This document shows, one piece after another, positions 1-7,365 of a stretch of DNA of 20,445 bases. The notes under the pieces were generated by a model. The model saw only the letters and a program-made list of their open reading frames with translations. It did not search any database and was not told the origin of the DNA. Source of the DNA: Chloroflexota bacterium. Lineage in GTDB: Bacteria > Chloroflexota > UBA6077 > CF-72. The position numbers were made by a program, and so were the translations under genes. Positions within the stretch are counted from its first letter, which is position 1. Every line of letters begins with the position of its first letter. The stretch is taken from the NCBI GenBank assembly GCA_019247135.1, contig JAFAPL010000272.1:1-20445 (forward strand), in the 5' to 3' direction.

Positions 1-288
1 GCGCGTAGTCTCGGCGCAGGCCGCTGGCAGACGGTCTTGCACGTCGAATTGCCGCTCGCGTTGCGATCGGTGCTGGGCGGCGTGCGGCTCGGACTGACAC
101 TGGCGATGACGGGGGCCATCGTTGGCGAATTCGTCGCTTCGGACGCCGGGCTTGGCTTCTTGATGGTCCTGTCACGCACGAATTTCGACGCGTCCATGGT
201 CTTCGCCGCGGCCCTGACGGTGGCCGCCGTCTCGACGCTTCTCTATAAATTGGTGGGCTGGCTCGACCTCGTCCTTATCGATTGGTAA
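1..288 (+). CDS. ABC transporter permease, C-terminal part (NitT/TauT-type)
   Basis: The reading frame is open from the first base of the window, so only the last 95 residues are present. They begin inside the cytoplasmic EAA loop that contacts the ATPase: the signature G-x(9)-LP-A spacing is visible in ARSLGAGRWQTVLHVELPLA. Hydrophobic segments follow (around LGLTLAMTGAIVGEF and MVFAAALTVAAVSTLLY), and the protein ends in WLDLVLIDW. This is the layout of the inner-membrane subunit of SsuC/TauC/ThiX-like importers of sulfonates, nitrate or pyrimidine precursors. The substrate cannot be told from this fragment, and partner genes would lie to the left. The stop at 286-288 is 6 bases from the convergent methyltransferase stop. 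Confidence 0.85.
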   Translation, partial: ARSLGAGRWQTVLHVELPLALRSVLGGVRLGLTLAMTGAIVGEFVASDAGLGFLMVLSRTNFDASMVFAAALTVAAVSTLLYKLVGWLDLVLIDW

Positions 289-294
289 GTGCCA

Positions 295-867
295 TTACGG
301 CGCGCGAGCGGCGAAGCGGAAGCGGCGCGGCGACGATTCAACTTCGATATCCATGAAACCCGCCTGCTCCAGGCGCTCGGGCAAAGCATTCGGGTCGACC
401 GGTACGCACGTGTCGCCGACGTGGAGCGCCCACCAATCGGGCGACTCGATGCTGTCGACACCCACGAGCAAGCCGCCGGGCCGCAACACGCGTCGAATCT
501 CCCCGAACATGCGGTCCTGCAGCTCTGGCGAGGGCACGTGGTGGAGCATGGTGAAACAGGTGGCGCCGCTGAAACGCCCGGCTTCGAACGGCAGCGCCGT
601 GGCATCCGCCTCCACAACCTGGACATTGCTGCTTGCGAAACGTTCCCGGAGGGCCGCAGCGAGACCAGTGTCGACCTCCACCGCAGTGAGGTGTTGGACC
701 CGCTGACGCAACACATCCGTCGTGAGGCCCGGCCCCGGACCGACTTCCAGAACATCGTCACCGAGCGGACGTGAGCCAACCGCCCAGGGCAAAATTTCGT
801 GTTCGACGGTTTCGGCCCACTCCGCGCTGGCGCAGCGTTTCAGATGTTCTGCATTCACTGCGTTCAC
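295..867 (-). CDS. Class I SAM-dependent methyltransferase
   Basis: This 190-residue protein has the Rossmann methyltransferase signature of the UbiE/Methyltransf_11 type. Motif I is [10 protein letters not shown] (about 38-47), the acidic end of strand 2 is AVEVD (62-66), the adenine-binding stretch is [11 protein letters not shown] (84-94), FTMLHHVPS (105-113) is the motif IV region, and RVLRPGG (126-132) is the post-motif. The start is taken as GTG at 867 because it overlaps the TGA of the upstream aldo/keto reductase in a GTGA arrangement, implying translational coupling. A second GTG three codons later is possible. The reading frame stays open upstream, but that part lies inside the reductase gene and shows no conserved motif. 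The substrate is unknown: this family methylates small molecules such as quinones, lipids and natural products. Confidence 0.85.
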   Translation of the reverse strand: MNAVNAEHLKRCASAEWAETVEHEILPWAVGSRPLGDDVLEVGPGPGLTTDVLRQRVQHLTAVEVDTGLAAALRERFASSNVQVVEADATALPFEAGRFSGATCFTMLHHVPSPELQDRMFGEIRRVLRPGGLLVGVDSIESPDWWALHVGDTCVPVDPNALPERLEQAGFMDIEVESSPRRFRFAARAP

Positions 868-1730
868 ACGAACAGCGGGACCATCTCGAGCTTGTCCACC
901 AGCGCCTGCATGGCGCTGTCTCGCGGGCGCTGCGTCTGCTCGAACCGCTCCGCAGCGTCGAGCACCTTGGGCAGCAGGTTCACATCGCCCGCGGAGATGA
1001 CGAAGATGCCCGGCCGACCGAGCGCCCAGTGGATGGCGAGGTCTATTTCGTCTTGCTGATCCAGCGGCTGATACCAGGTGGTCGCCGTCTTGTCGCGTCC
1101 CGACCACGGCCGATAAGCAAGTGACTTGATGGTCTGCACGGCGGCGTTGCGCTCCTGGCAGATGCGCTGGACGGCGTCGAAGTTCTCGGCGTAGTAGCTC
1201 GACTGAACGGTCGGGTAGTTATACGGGAGCAGCACGGAGTCGAAATCGAAGCGCTGCAGGCTACGGCGGTGAGTCGCGGCGATCTGCGCGCCATGGCCGG
1301 TGACGCCGATCGCGCGAACGAGGCCCTGCTCGCGCGCCTCCACGGCGGCATCGATGACGCCGCCCGGGCTGAGCGCATTGTCCCACTCGATCGGATCCGA
1401 CAGATTGTGGAGCTGCCACAGGTCGACGTGGTCGACACCCAGCCGGTCAAGCGATCGATGCAGCTCCTCGCGCGCTTCCTCCGCCTTTCGCTTGCCTGTC
1501 TTCGTCGCGACGAAGAACTTGTCTGGGTAGCGCTTGAGCCAGGGCGCGATGCGCAGCTCGGCGTCGCCATAGCTCGCCGCGACGTCGAGGTGGTTGATGC
1601 CGTGCTCGAGCAGCACGTCCAGGCTGCGGTCGGCGACGTCTTGCGACACGCGACTGAGCGCGGCCCCGCCGAAAATGATGCGGGTGCTCTGATGGCCCGT
1701 GCGGCCGAACGGAAGGAGCGGGATCGGCAT
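864..1730 (-). CDS. Aldo/keto reductase family oxidoreductase
   Basis: This 288-residue protein is predicted to be an NAD(P)H-dependent (alpha/beta)8-barrel reductase. All four catalytic tetrad positions can be read: Asp49 (HLDVA), Tyr54 (SYGDAE), Lys77 (ATKTGK) and His108 (QLHNL). The N-terminal [15 protein letters not shown] and the C-terminal [15 protein letters not shown] (cofactor phosphate site region) fit the subgroup of short aldo/keto reductases that act on sugars or act as general carbonyl reductases. The ATG at 1730 gives the usual family start; an in-frame extension to 1985 would run through the upstream gene. No clear Shine-Dalgarno precedes the ATG. It lies 25 bases after the small membrane-protein gene and overlaps the methyltransferase by 4 bases, so the three probably form one transcript. 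The substrate is not predictable. Confidence 0.9.
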   Translation of the reverse strand: MPIPLLPFGRTGHQSTRIIFGGAALSRVSQDVADRSLDVLLEHGINHLDVAASYGDAELRIAPWLKRYPDKFFVATKTGKRKAEEAREELHRSLDRLGVDHVDLWQLHNLSDPIEWDNALSPGGVIDAAVEAREQGLVRAIGVTGHGAQIAATHRRSLQRFDFDSVLLPYNYPTVQSSYYAENFDAVQRICQERNAAVQTIKSLAYRPWSGRDKTATTWYQPLDQQDEIDLAIHWALGRPGIFVISAGDVNLLPKVLDAAERFEQTQRPRDSAMQALVDKLEMVPLFV

Positions 1731-1755
1731 GCCGAAAGCATGCCAGATATGCGAC

Positions 1756-2097
1756 TTACTGGCAGCCGAGCTCCTGGTATGCCTGACCGATGTCTCCGGG
1801 ATCCACGAGCAGCACATCGTGGGTTGCCCGGTCAGCCGTTGTGTGGCATTCGACGGTGAACTCGCCGGAGTCTGTCCGTACGATGAACCTGATGACGCTG
1901 GGCGAGGGCGATGCAGGCTGCACTTCTGGTCGAGCCGAGCCGGAGATGACTGTCTGGACGGTCGGGAGCACCGGCGTGCCCGCACGAGCTCGCGGCATGC
2001 TCGCGTCGAACAGGCCGGTCACGAGGATCGTGAACAGCACGCCGACGACCGCGGCGTATGCGGCGTATGCTCCGAGACCGAAGAGTGCACCACGCAC
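1756..2097 (-). CDS. Small membrane-anchored protein of unknown function
   Basis: This 113-residue protein starts at GTG 2097 and is not recognised as a named family. Residues 5-30 form one hydrophobic helix rich in Ala, Val and Leu, followed by a Pro/Ala/Ser-rich linker (about 33-66). A compact C-terminal part (about 67-113) contains [15 protein letters not shown] and ends in ELGCQ, giving two cysteines (84 and 112) that could pair outside the cell. The layout suggests a single-pass protein with a small extracytoplasmic beta-rich domain. It is the first gene of the minus-strand group with the aldo/keto reductase 25 bases downstream. Support for it being real is its codon continuity, the transmembrane pattern and the tight spacing; no homologue was recognised. 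Confidence 0.6.
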   Translation of the reverse strand: MRGALFGLGAYAAYAAVVGVLFTILVTGLFDASMPRARAGTPVLPTVQTVISGSARPEVQPASPSPSVIRFIVRTDSGEFTVECHTTADRATHDVLLVDPGDIGQAYQELGCQ

Positions 2098-2156
2098 ATC
2101 TCATCGAACGACGTGAGCCGCCGAGTTTCGCCTGTCCGCGTGCGCGGCGTGGCACG

Positions 2157-3152
2157 ATGCGTCTGATGCGCTGGGCTCTGGTATTCGGCCTCGCACTTGC
2201 ATGGCAAACGGCGGCGGCGTTCGCGGCGACGGCATGGGAGCAGTGGCAGCACGTGCCTGGCGTCGTGGACGTGGGCGGCGTGCGCAGCGACGGCAAGCTC
2301 GTGCTGATGGCAAATGGCCAGATGCTGCTGGCCGGAGTGGACGGTGTATTGACGCCGTTCGCACGCGGGACCGACGGGTTCTCCGGGTCGCCCGACGCCG
2401 AGCCCTATTTCGTGGTCGCTTCGTCCACACCTGGGCAGTGTCAGTGGGAACCCGACGACGCCTTCGTGCTCGACCTCTCATCGCCGCCCGGGCTCATTCG
2501 AGTGGATCCCGCGGGCCATGCCTCCAGATTTGCGACGTTCGCCAGCATGGATACGCTCAACGGGATCGCGTTCGACACCGTTGGGAGTTTCGGCTATCGC
2601 GTCCTGGTCACTGGTAGTGCACACAACCAGGAAGCGGTCTTTGGTGTGGACTGTCAGGGCGCCGTCACGACCCTCAGCAACGACGTGCCGACCATGGAGG
2701 GCGGTTTCGCAGTCGCGCCACAGAGTTTTGGCTCCTTCGCTGGCGACCTGATCGGAGCCGACGAAAACACAGGCCAGATCTGGGCGATCGCGCCCGACGG
2801 CACCTCCTCGCTCGTCCTGGTGTCGGGTCTGCCTTCCGGCGGAGACACGGGCGTCGAGAGCATCGGCATTGTCCCGCCAGGCTTTGGGGCCGCGTATCTG
2901 GCCGATCGCGCCACGGCGAACAATCCATTTCCCGGAACCGACAGCCTGCTCCGCCTGACCGCATCGACGCTATCGGCGGCCGGCGTGCAGCCCGGTGACC
3001 TGCTCGTTGCGACCGAAGGCGGCGGCACGACGCTGGACGTGCGCTGCACATCCGCATCGTCCGGCTGTACCGCGACGACGGTTGCGGACGGGCCAGCCGG
3101 CGGCCAGACCGGCCACATCGAGGGTCACATCACCGTCGTCCCAGGACCCTAG
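2157..3152 (+). CDS. Secreted protein of unknown function, possible beta-propeller
   Basis: The 331-residue product begins with a clear Sec signal peptide: MRLMR, then a hydrophobic core LALVF-like stretch, with likely cleavage after AFA at about residue 23. The mature part is rich in Gly, Asp, Ser and Thr and contains repeated short beta-strand patterns such as LIRVDPAGHASRFATF (about 113-128), LNGIAFDTVGSFGYRVLVTG (134-153) and GQIWAIAPDGTSSLVLVSGL (206-225). These resemble blades of SMP-30/NHL-type beta-propellers. Four Cys (95, 166, 297, 304) could form disulfides. No catalytic residues can be assigned. ATG 2157 was chosen because it places the signal peptide at the N terminus; ATG 2166 is an alternative. 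The gene is divergent from the small membrane-protein gene with 59 bases between starts, and its stop overlaps that of the convergent DUF72 gene. Confidence 0.75.
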   Translation: MRLMRWALVFGLALAWQTAAAFAATAWEQWQHVPGVVDVGGVRSDGKLVLMANGQMLLAGVDGVLTPFARGTDGFSGSPDAEPYFVVASSTPGQCQWEPDDAFVLDLSSPPGLIRVDPAGHASRFATFASMDTLNGIAFDTVGSFGYRVLVTGSAHNQEAVFGVDCQGAVTTLSNDVPTMEGGFAVAPQSFGSFAGDLIGADENTGQIWAIAPDGTSSLVLVSGLPSGGDTGVESIGIVPPGFGAAYLADRATANNPFPGTDSLLRLTASTLSAAGVQPGDLLVATEGGGTTLDVRCTSASSGCTATTVADGPAGGQTGHIEGHITVVPGP

Positions 3153-3883
3153 CCGATCAGTTCGGTCAGCCTCCGAGCGTTGTCGATCGCGGCGGGCCGA
3201 CCCTGCCAGAGGGCATCGTTGTTGAAGTAGCAGTAGGTGTCGATACCGTCGTCGCGCCAGGTGCGGATGCGCTTGGCCCACGGCCTGAGCTCGGCATCTT
3301 CGAAACTGGTCCCGTGCTCGCCGCCATGGAAGCGGATGTACGCCCAATCCGCGGTCACCTGCACGTCCAGCGGGATGTCCCAGCCTACTGGCAAGGTCAA
3401 CGCGCAGTTATGCGATCGCAACACCTCGTACACCGCGGGCACGAGCCAGCTCTGGTGGCGGAACTCGAATGTGTAGCGATGGGGCGGGTAAGCGCGCAAC
3501 GCTTCCAAGAATTCCACCAACCGCTCGAGATTCAAGGCCCAGCGCCGGGGGAACTGGAGCAGCAACGGACCGAACTTCGGCCCCAGGCCGCCCGCGGCGT
3601 CCATGAGCCGACGCAGCGGCTCCTCGGGCTCGCGTAGTTTGCGCATGTGCGTCAGGTACCGACTTGCCTTGACGGCAAACAGGAAGCCCTCGGGCGCGGT
3701 GCGACGCCAGTACTCGAACGTCTTGCGTGGTGGCAGCTGGTAGTAGGAGTAATTGATCTCCACCGTCGAAAACTGGTGCGTGAAGAAGGGCAGGTGCTCA
3801 CGTGGCGGAAGCTTCTCGGGGTAGAACACCTTCTCCCAGTGCTTGTATGACCAACCCGACGTGCCGACGCGTACGCTAGCCAC
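3149..3883 (-). CDS. DUF72 (YecE-like) family protein
   Basis: This 244-residue protein matches the DUF72/YecE family, a TIM-barrel-like fold of unproven biochemical function. Family landmarks run in order: VGTSGWSY (6-13), STVEINYSYY (39-48, the usual VE-N-oFY region), FAVKASRYLTH (69-79), GPLLLQFP (105-112), TFEFRHQSW (138-146), AYIRFHGGEH (181-190) and TYCYFNND (216-223). The start is GTG at 3883, three bases after the serine hydrolase stop, so it is likely the third gene of an operon with the sugar dehydrogenase and hydrolase. Its length is typical of the family. The stop codon sits in a CTAG that also holds the stop of the convergent secreted-protein gene. Confidence 0.9.
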   Translation of the reverse strand: MASVRVGTSGWSYKHWEKVFYPEKLPPREHLPFFTHQFSTVEINYSYYQLPPRKTFEYWRRTAPEGFLFAVKASRYLTHMRKLREPEEPLRRLMDAAGGLGPKFGPLLLQFPRRWALNLERLVEFLEALRAYPPHRYTFEFRHQSWLVPAVYEVLRSHNCALTLPVGWDIPLDVQVTADWAYIRFHGGEHGTSFEDAELRPWAKRIRTWRDDGIDTYCYFNNDALWQGRPAAIDNARRLTELIG

Positions 3884-3886
3884 GCC

Positions 3887-4903
3887 TCACGTCCCGAGAG
3901 CGGCGTGATTGAAGGCACGCCGCAGGCGGACGATGCCGGATTCGACATGCCGGGACGGATACACGCGATTCGTCAAAAGTACGGTGGAATGCATGTGTTC
4001 GAGATCGAGCCACAGCCCGGTGCCCGTGAACCCGGTGTGGCCGATGCTGTGCGCGGGGAGAAAATCGCCGCCGCTCCAGCCGGGCGACATCAGAACCCAG
4101 CCGAAGCCACGCCGTTCCGTGTCTGACCGCGCATGCTCACGGCTCAGGTACTCAACAACAGGCCGTGCATGCAAGCAGCCATTCAGCAAAGCCTTCGCAT
4201 AGCCGCGAATGCCTTCGAGCGTGCCAAACAGGCCGGCATGTCCAGCGACCCCACCGAGCGCCGACGCGTTTTCATCGTGGACTTCGCCGCGGATGAGCCG
4301 ATCGCGCCAGGGACAGCGCTCGGTTGGCGCCACGGTTGCGTGGTCCGGGGGCTTGAACGCAAGCTGCGCGTTGAGCCCCAGCCGCTCGAACAGGCGCGTC
4401 GCGAGCACGTCCAGGCGCTCGCCGTAGAGTCGTTCGAGCACGTGGCCCAGGATGAGAAATCCCAGGTCCGAGTACTCAATCGTGCCCGGCGCGCGGACCA
4501 GCTCAGCTTGCAGCAATCTCGCGAAGTGGGTCTCGCGGTCCAGTCCGAGCGTGTAGAGCGGCTGCCAGGCGGCCAGGCCACTGGTATGCGTCGCGAGCTC
4601 CAGGATCGTCGCGTCACCGAGGTTGGGGGGAGGTTGGAGCCAGGCGACTTCGGGCAGCACCTCGCGTAGCGGCGCAAGGGGGTCCAGCCGACCGCAGGCC
4701 ATCGCGTCCAGGCAGAGCGGCACCGTCACCAGGACCTTGGTCAGTGAGGCGAGGTCGTACCAGGTGGCTTGGGTCACGGCTGGGCCGCCTGGCTCCACCA
4801 CACCGAAGCAGGCGACCTCCTCGTCAACGGCCGCCGCGGCGCCCGGAATTGGCCCGCGGGTAATTGCGCGCTCGACCACCGCGAACGCAGCTTCAGCGCT
4901 CAC
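3887..4903 (-). CDS. Serine hydrolase, class C beta-lactamase/DD-peptidase fold
   Basis: The 338-residue product has the three active-site elements of the beta-lactamase (class C)/EstB/penicillin-binding family: S53-L-T-K56 holding the nucleophilic Ser and the base Lys, Y144-S-D as the YxN-like element, and H289-T-G as the KTG-equivalent box (in HTGFTGTGLW). THTSGL (105-110) is the usual family motif between them. There is no obvious signal peptide, so a cytoplasmic esterase or peptidase role is likelier than cell-wall processing. A true beta-lactamase is not supported by the sequence. The start is GTG at 4903, nine bases after the sugar dehydrogenase stop, and the next gene begins three bases after its own stop, giving a tight operon. 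The natural substrate is unknown. Confidence 0.88.
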   Translation of the reverse strand: MSAEAAFAVVERAITRGPIPGAAAAVDEEVACFGVVEPGGPAVTQATWYDLASLTKVLVTVPLCLDAMACGRLDPLAPLREVLPEVAWLQPPPNLGDATILELATHTSGLAAWQPLYTLGLDRETHFARLLQAELVRAPGTIEYSDLGFLILGHVLERLYGERLDVLATRLFERLGLNAQLAFKPPDHATVAPTERCPWRDRLIRGEVHDENASALGGVAGHAGLFGTLEGIRGYAKALLNGCLHARPVVEYLSREHARSDTERRGFGWVLMSPGWSGGDFLPAHSIGHTGFTGTGLWLDLEHMHSTVLLTNRVYPSRHVESGIVRLRRAFNHAALGT

Positions 4904-4912
4904 CCGGCCCTG

Positions 4913-6073
4913 CTACGGCAATGAGCCACCCGCGATGCGATAGATGACTCCGCCCTGGAGATCGCAAACGTACACGTCCCCGTTCTGGTCCTCGCCAAAC
5001 GAGCTGACTTTGATCGGGTTGTATCCGAGCTCGACGCGCTTGCCATCCCGCACCGTGAAGATGCCACCCGTGCACAGATCGCCATACAGGTAGCTGCCGA
5101 CGAGTCCGGGCGCGGACGGACCACGGTAAACGTACCCGCCCATAACAGCGCAGTTCATGTTGTGGTCGTACGTGACGACGGGCATGATCAGGTCAGGGTC
5201 GTTGCAGTGCTCCGAGACATTGCACTGCGCGCCCTCGTAGTACGGCCAACCGAAGTTCGCACCACCTTCATACCCGGCCGGGAGCATGTTGACCTCTTCC
5301 CACGTCGCGTCGCCCACATCCCCGATCCACATGTCTCCAGCTACTCGATCGAAGCTGAAGCGCCACGGATTGCGCAGGCCGTACGCCCAGATCTCGCCCC
5401 TGGCGCCTTCACGCGAGACGAACGGGTTACTCGAAGGTATGGTATACGGCAGCGAGGACACGTCGACACGCAGGATCTTCCCTGTCACCGTCGACAGATC
5501 CTGCGCCTTTTCCGATGCTTCGTCGTCCCCAATGGCGATGTAGAGGTACCCGTCCGGTCCGAACGCGAGCATCCCGCCGTTGTGGTATTTGCTCTTCTTC
5601 GGCAGCGCGAGCACAGTTTCAGCCGTCGACGGGTCGACCTGGTCCGGATGATCGCCGGTCACGGTGTAGCGAATCACCTGGACCGATGCGTCGTTGGCGG
5701 TGTAGTCGATGTACACGTAGCCGTTCGTTTTGAAATTTGGGTCGAATGCCAGGCCGATCAGGCCTTCTTCCGTTCCGGTGGACACCTGACCGGTCAGGTC
5801 GAGGAAGGGCGTGGCTTTCAAACCACCGGAATCGGCAACGCGAACTGCTCCGGCGCGCTCGAGCACGAACAGGCGTTTAGTGCCGTCTGGAGGCTCAGCC
5901 ACATAGGTTGGTTCCTTGAGGCCCTTGACCACGGGCTCGAGCGTCAAGTTCTTGCCCTGCAGCCAGTCAGACTGGGCGCGAGCCCGCGAGCGAACGAACA
6001 CGAGTCCACTCACCAGCGCTCCCGCGAGGACGACGGCGGCCGCCAGGGCGATCAGCGGCCGGATGCGCGGCAT
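4913..6073 (-). CDS. PQQ-dependent sugar dehydrogenase family protein (glucose/sorbosone dehydrogenase fold), exported
   Basis: This 386-residue protein has an N-terminal hydrophobic helix (about 6-27) followed by RSRARAQS, acting as signal peptide or membrane anchor. The rest matches the six-bladed propeller of soluble glucose/aldose sugar dehydrogenases (GSDH). Landmarks are EEGLIGLAFDPNF (102-114), YHNGG (163-167, with His164 at the position of the catalytic His), FGPDGYLYIAIGD (171-183), GLRNPWRFSFD (232-242), GDVG (251-254), NFGWP (273-277), GGYVYRG (312-318) and a closing FGEDQNGDVYV. Four Cys (284, 290, 308, 334) sit near blade loops. It likely oxidises sugars or sugar-like compounds outside the membrane with PQQ, though many relatives have no tested activity. 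ATG 6073 is used because it yields the export signal. It heads the operon with the serine hydrolase. Confidence 0.85.
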   Translation of the reverse strand: MPRIRPLIALAAAVVLAGALVSGLVFVRSRARAQSDWLQGKNLTLEPVVKGLKEPTYVAEPPDGTKRLFVLERAGAVRVADSGGLKATPFLDLTGQVSTGTEEGLIGLAFDPNFKTNGYVYIDYTANDASVQVIRYTVTGDHPDQVDPSTAETVLALPKKSKYHNGGMLAFGPDGYLYIAIGDDEASEKAQDLSTVTGKILRVDVSSLPYTIPSSNPFVSREGARGEIWAYGLRNPWRFSFDRVAGDMWIGDVGDATWEEVNMLPAGYEGGANFGWPYYEGAQCNVSEHCNDPDLIMPVVTYDHNMNCAVMGGYVYRGPSAPGLVGSYLYGDLCTGGIFTVRDGKRVELGYNPIKVSSFGEDQNGDVYVCDLQGGVIYRIAGGSLP

Positions 6074-6101
6074 GCACGGGAGGGTAGCATCGAGAGTTAC
6101 A
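6074..6101. promoter_or_regulatory. Very short divergent promoter region
   Basis: Only 28 bases separate the ATG of the sugar dehydrogenase (minus strand) from the ATG of the CoA-transferase (plus strand). Neither start has a Shine-Dalgarno. A possible -10 hexamer TAGCAT (6085-6090) lies 11 bases before the plus start, and TACCCT (6086-6081 on the minus strand) lies 7 bases before the minus start; the two overlap by two bases. Both spacings would give leaderless or near-leaderless transcripts. This is inferred from motif position only, and no convincing -35 boxes were found. Confidence 0.25.
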
Positions 6102-7322
6102 ATGCTGCCGGACTCAATCGAGCCGCCGCGCGGACCGCTCGCGGGCCTGCGCGTACTCGATATTTCGACGATGATCGCGGCACCATTCAGCGCGGCGCTG
6201 CTCGCGGACTGCGGGGCCGAGGTGATCAAGGTCGAGGTGCCGCGCACTGGCGACACGCTGCGGAACGTCGCACCCATGTACGCGGACCGTTCGCTGTACT
6301 GGTCTGTGCTCGGCCGCAACAAGTACTCGGTAACCCTCGATCTGCGTGTACCGCGCGGCCGCGACGTGTTCCTGGAGCTGGTCAAGCGCAGCGACGCCAT
6401 CGTCGAGAACTTTCGACCCGGCACGCTCGAGCGTTGGAACCTGGACTACGAGACGCTCAAGGCCGTGAACCCGAGCATCGTTCTGGTGCGCATCTCCGGC
6501 TACGGTCAGGACGGTCCATACAGGGACAAAGCGGGGTTCGGAACCCCCGCCGCCGCCATGGGCGGTCTTACCTATATAACCGGTTACCCGGATCGACCCC
6601 CGATCACGGTACCAATCGCGCTAGCGGATTACCTGGCCGGAATGTTCGGCGCGCTCGGGACGACCATGGCCTTGCTCGAACGGGAACGCAATCCCGAGCA
6701 TCTGGGCCAATCGGTGGACGTGTCGCTCTACGAATCGGTGTTTCGTTTGCTCGAACCTGTCGTGGCGGCGTACGGCAAGAACGGCGTGGTCCGCGAAAGG
6801 CGCGGGAATCGCACTGGTCAGTCCTCACCGATTGGGAGCTACCGGACCAGTGACGACCGATACATCGTGCTGAGCGTCTCGACCGATCGCGTCTGGCTGC
6901 GCATGACTGAGGCGATGGGCCACCCGGAGTGGGCCGTCGATCCACGCTTTAGCACCAATCCTGACCGCACCAGGCACGCGGATGAAGTCGACGAAGCCGT
7001 AGGTTGCTGGTTCGCACAGCACACGTTGGAAGAGGCCCAACGCATTCTCGACGATGCGGGCGTGCCTGTCTCGCCGATCTACTCGATCGCGGACATCTTC
7101 GAGGACGCGCAGTATCGTGCCCGGCACGACATCGTCGACGTTGAGGACCCACACGTTGGTCCTGTGCCGATGCCCGCCGTCTTGCCGCGATTTTCACGCA
7201 CCCCAGGCCAGGTCCGCTTCACGGGCCCACCGCTGGGCGAGCACAACGACGCCATCTTGGGCCGACTGCTGGGCTTGAGCGCAAGTGAAATTCAACAGCT
7301 GCGTAACGACAGCGTTGTGTAG
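6102..7322 (+). CDS. Family III CoA-transferase (CaiB/BaiF/formyl-CoA transferase type)
   Basis: The 406-residue product is a class III CoA-transferase, which moves CoA between carboxylic acids through a covalent aspartyl-CoA thioester. Visible landmarks are GLRVLDISTMIAAPF-x(4)-LADCGAEVIKVE (15-44), NKYSVTLDLR (73-82), DAIVENFRPG (98-107), SGYGQDGPYRDKAGFG (132-147) and PIALADYLAGMFGA (171-184). Asp176 is the expected catalytic residue. The length is typical. ATG 6102 places the GLRVLD motif at the normal distance from the N terminus; the frame is open further upstream, but only inside the divergent sugar dehydrogenase gene. Specificity (oxalate, carnitine, alpha-methylacyl, succinyl-malate and so on) cannot be told. 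No partner dehydrogenase or decarboxylase gene adjoins it. Confidence 0.92.
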   Translation: MLPDSIEPPRGPLAGLRVLDISTMIAAPFSAALLADCGAEVIKVEVPRTGDTLRNVAPMYADRSLYWSVLGRNKYSVTLDLRVPRGRDVFLELVKRSDAIVENFRPGTLERWNLDYETLKAVNPSIVLVRISGYGQDGPYRDKAGFGTPAAAMGGLTYITGYPDRPPITVPIALADYLAGMFGALGTTMALLERERNPEHLGQSVDVSLYESVFRLLEPVVAAYGKNGVVRERRGNRTGQSSPIGSYRTSDDRYIVLSVSTDRVWLRMTEAMGHPEWAVDPRFSTNPDRTRHADEVDEAVGCWFAQHTLEEAQRILDDAGVPVSPIYSIADIFEDAQYRARHDIVDVEDPHVGPVPMPAVLPRFSRTPGQVRFTGPPLGEHNDAILGRLLGLSASEIQQLRNDSVV

Positions 7323-7335
7323 TGGCGTTGTGTAG
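7312..7335 (+). repeat. Two-copy 11-bp direct repeat at the CoA-transferase stop
   Basis: GCGTTGTGTAG occurs at 7312-7322, where it encodes the last residues and the TAG stop of the CoA-transferase, and again at 7325-7335, a period of 13 bases. This looks like a small slipped-strand duplication just past the gene end. No function is evident. Confidence 0.6.
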
Positions 7336-7365
7336 CGTCTGCCATTTAACAGAACATTAAAGGGC

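Noticed and set aside
1731..1985. N-terminal extension of the aldo/keto reductase frame
   Set aside because: It runs through the 113-residue membrane-protein gene and lacks family similarity; the FGRTG start of the family begins at the ATG at 1730.
3887..4903. Antibiotic-resistance beta-lactamase
   Set aside because: The SxxK, YSD and HTG set is shared by esterases and peptidases of the same fold; there is no signal peptide, and nothing indicates a resistance role.
5162..6853. 563-codon open frame on the plus strand opposite the sugar dehydrogenase and overlapping the CoA-transferase
   Set aside because: It is antisense to a gene with full GSDH motifs and out of frame with the CoA-transferase; its translation is Arg-rich and shows no motif. 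It is a GC-bias shadow.
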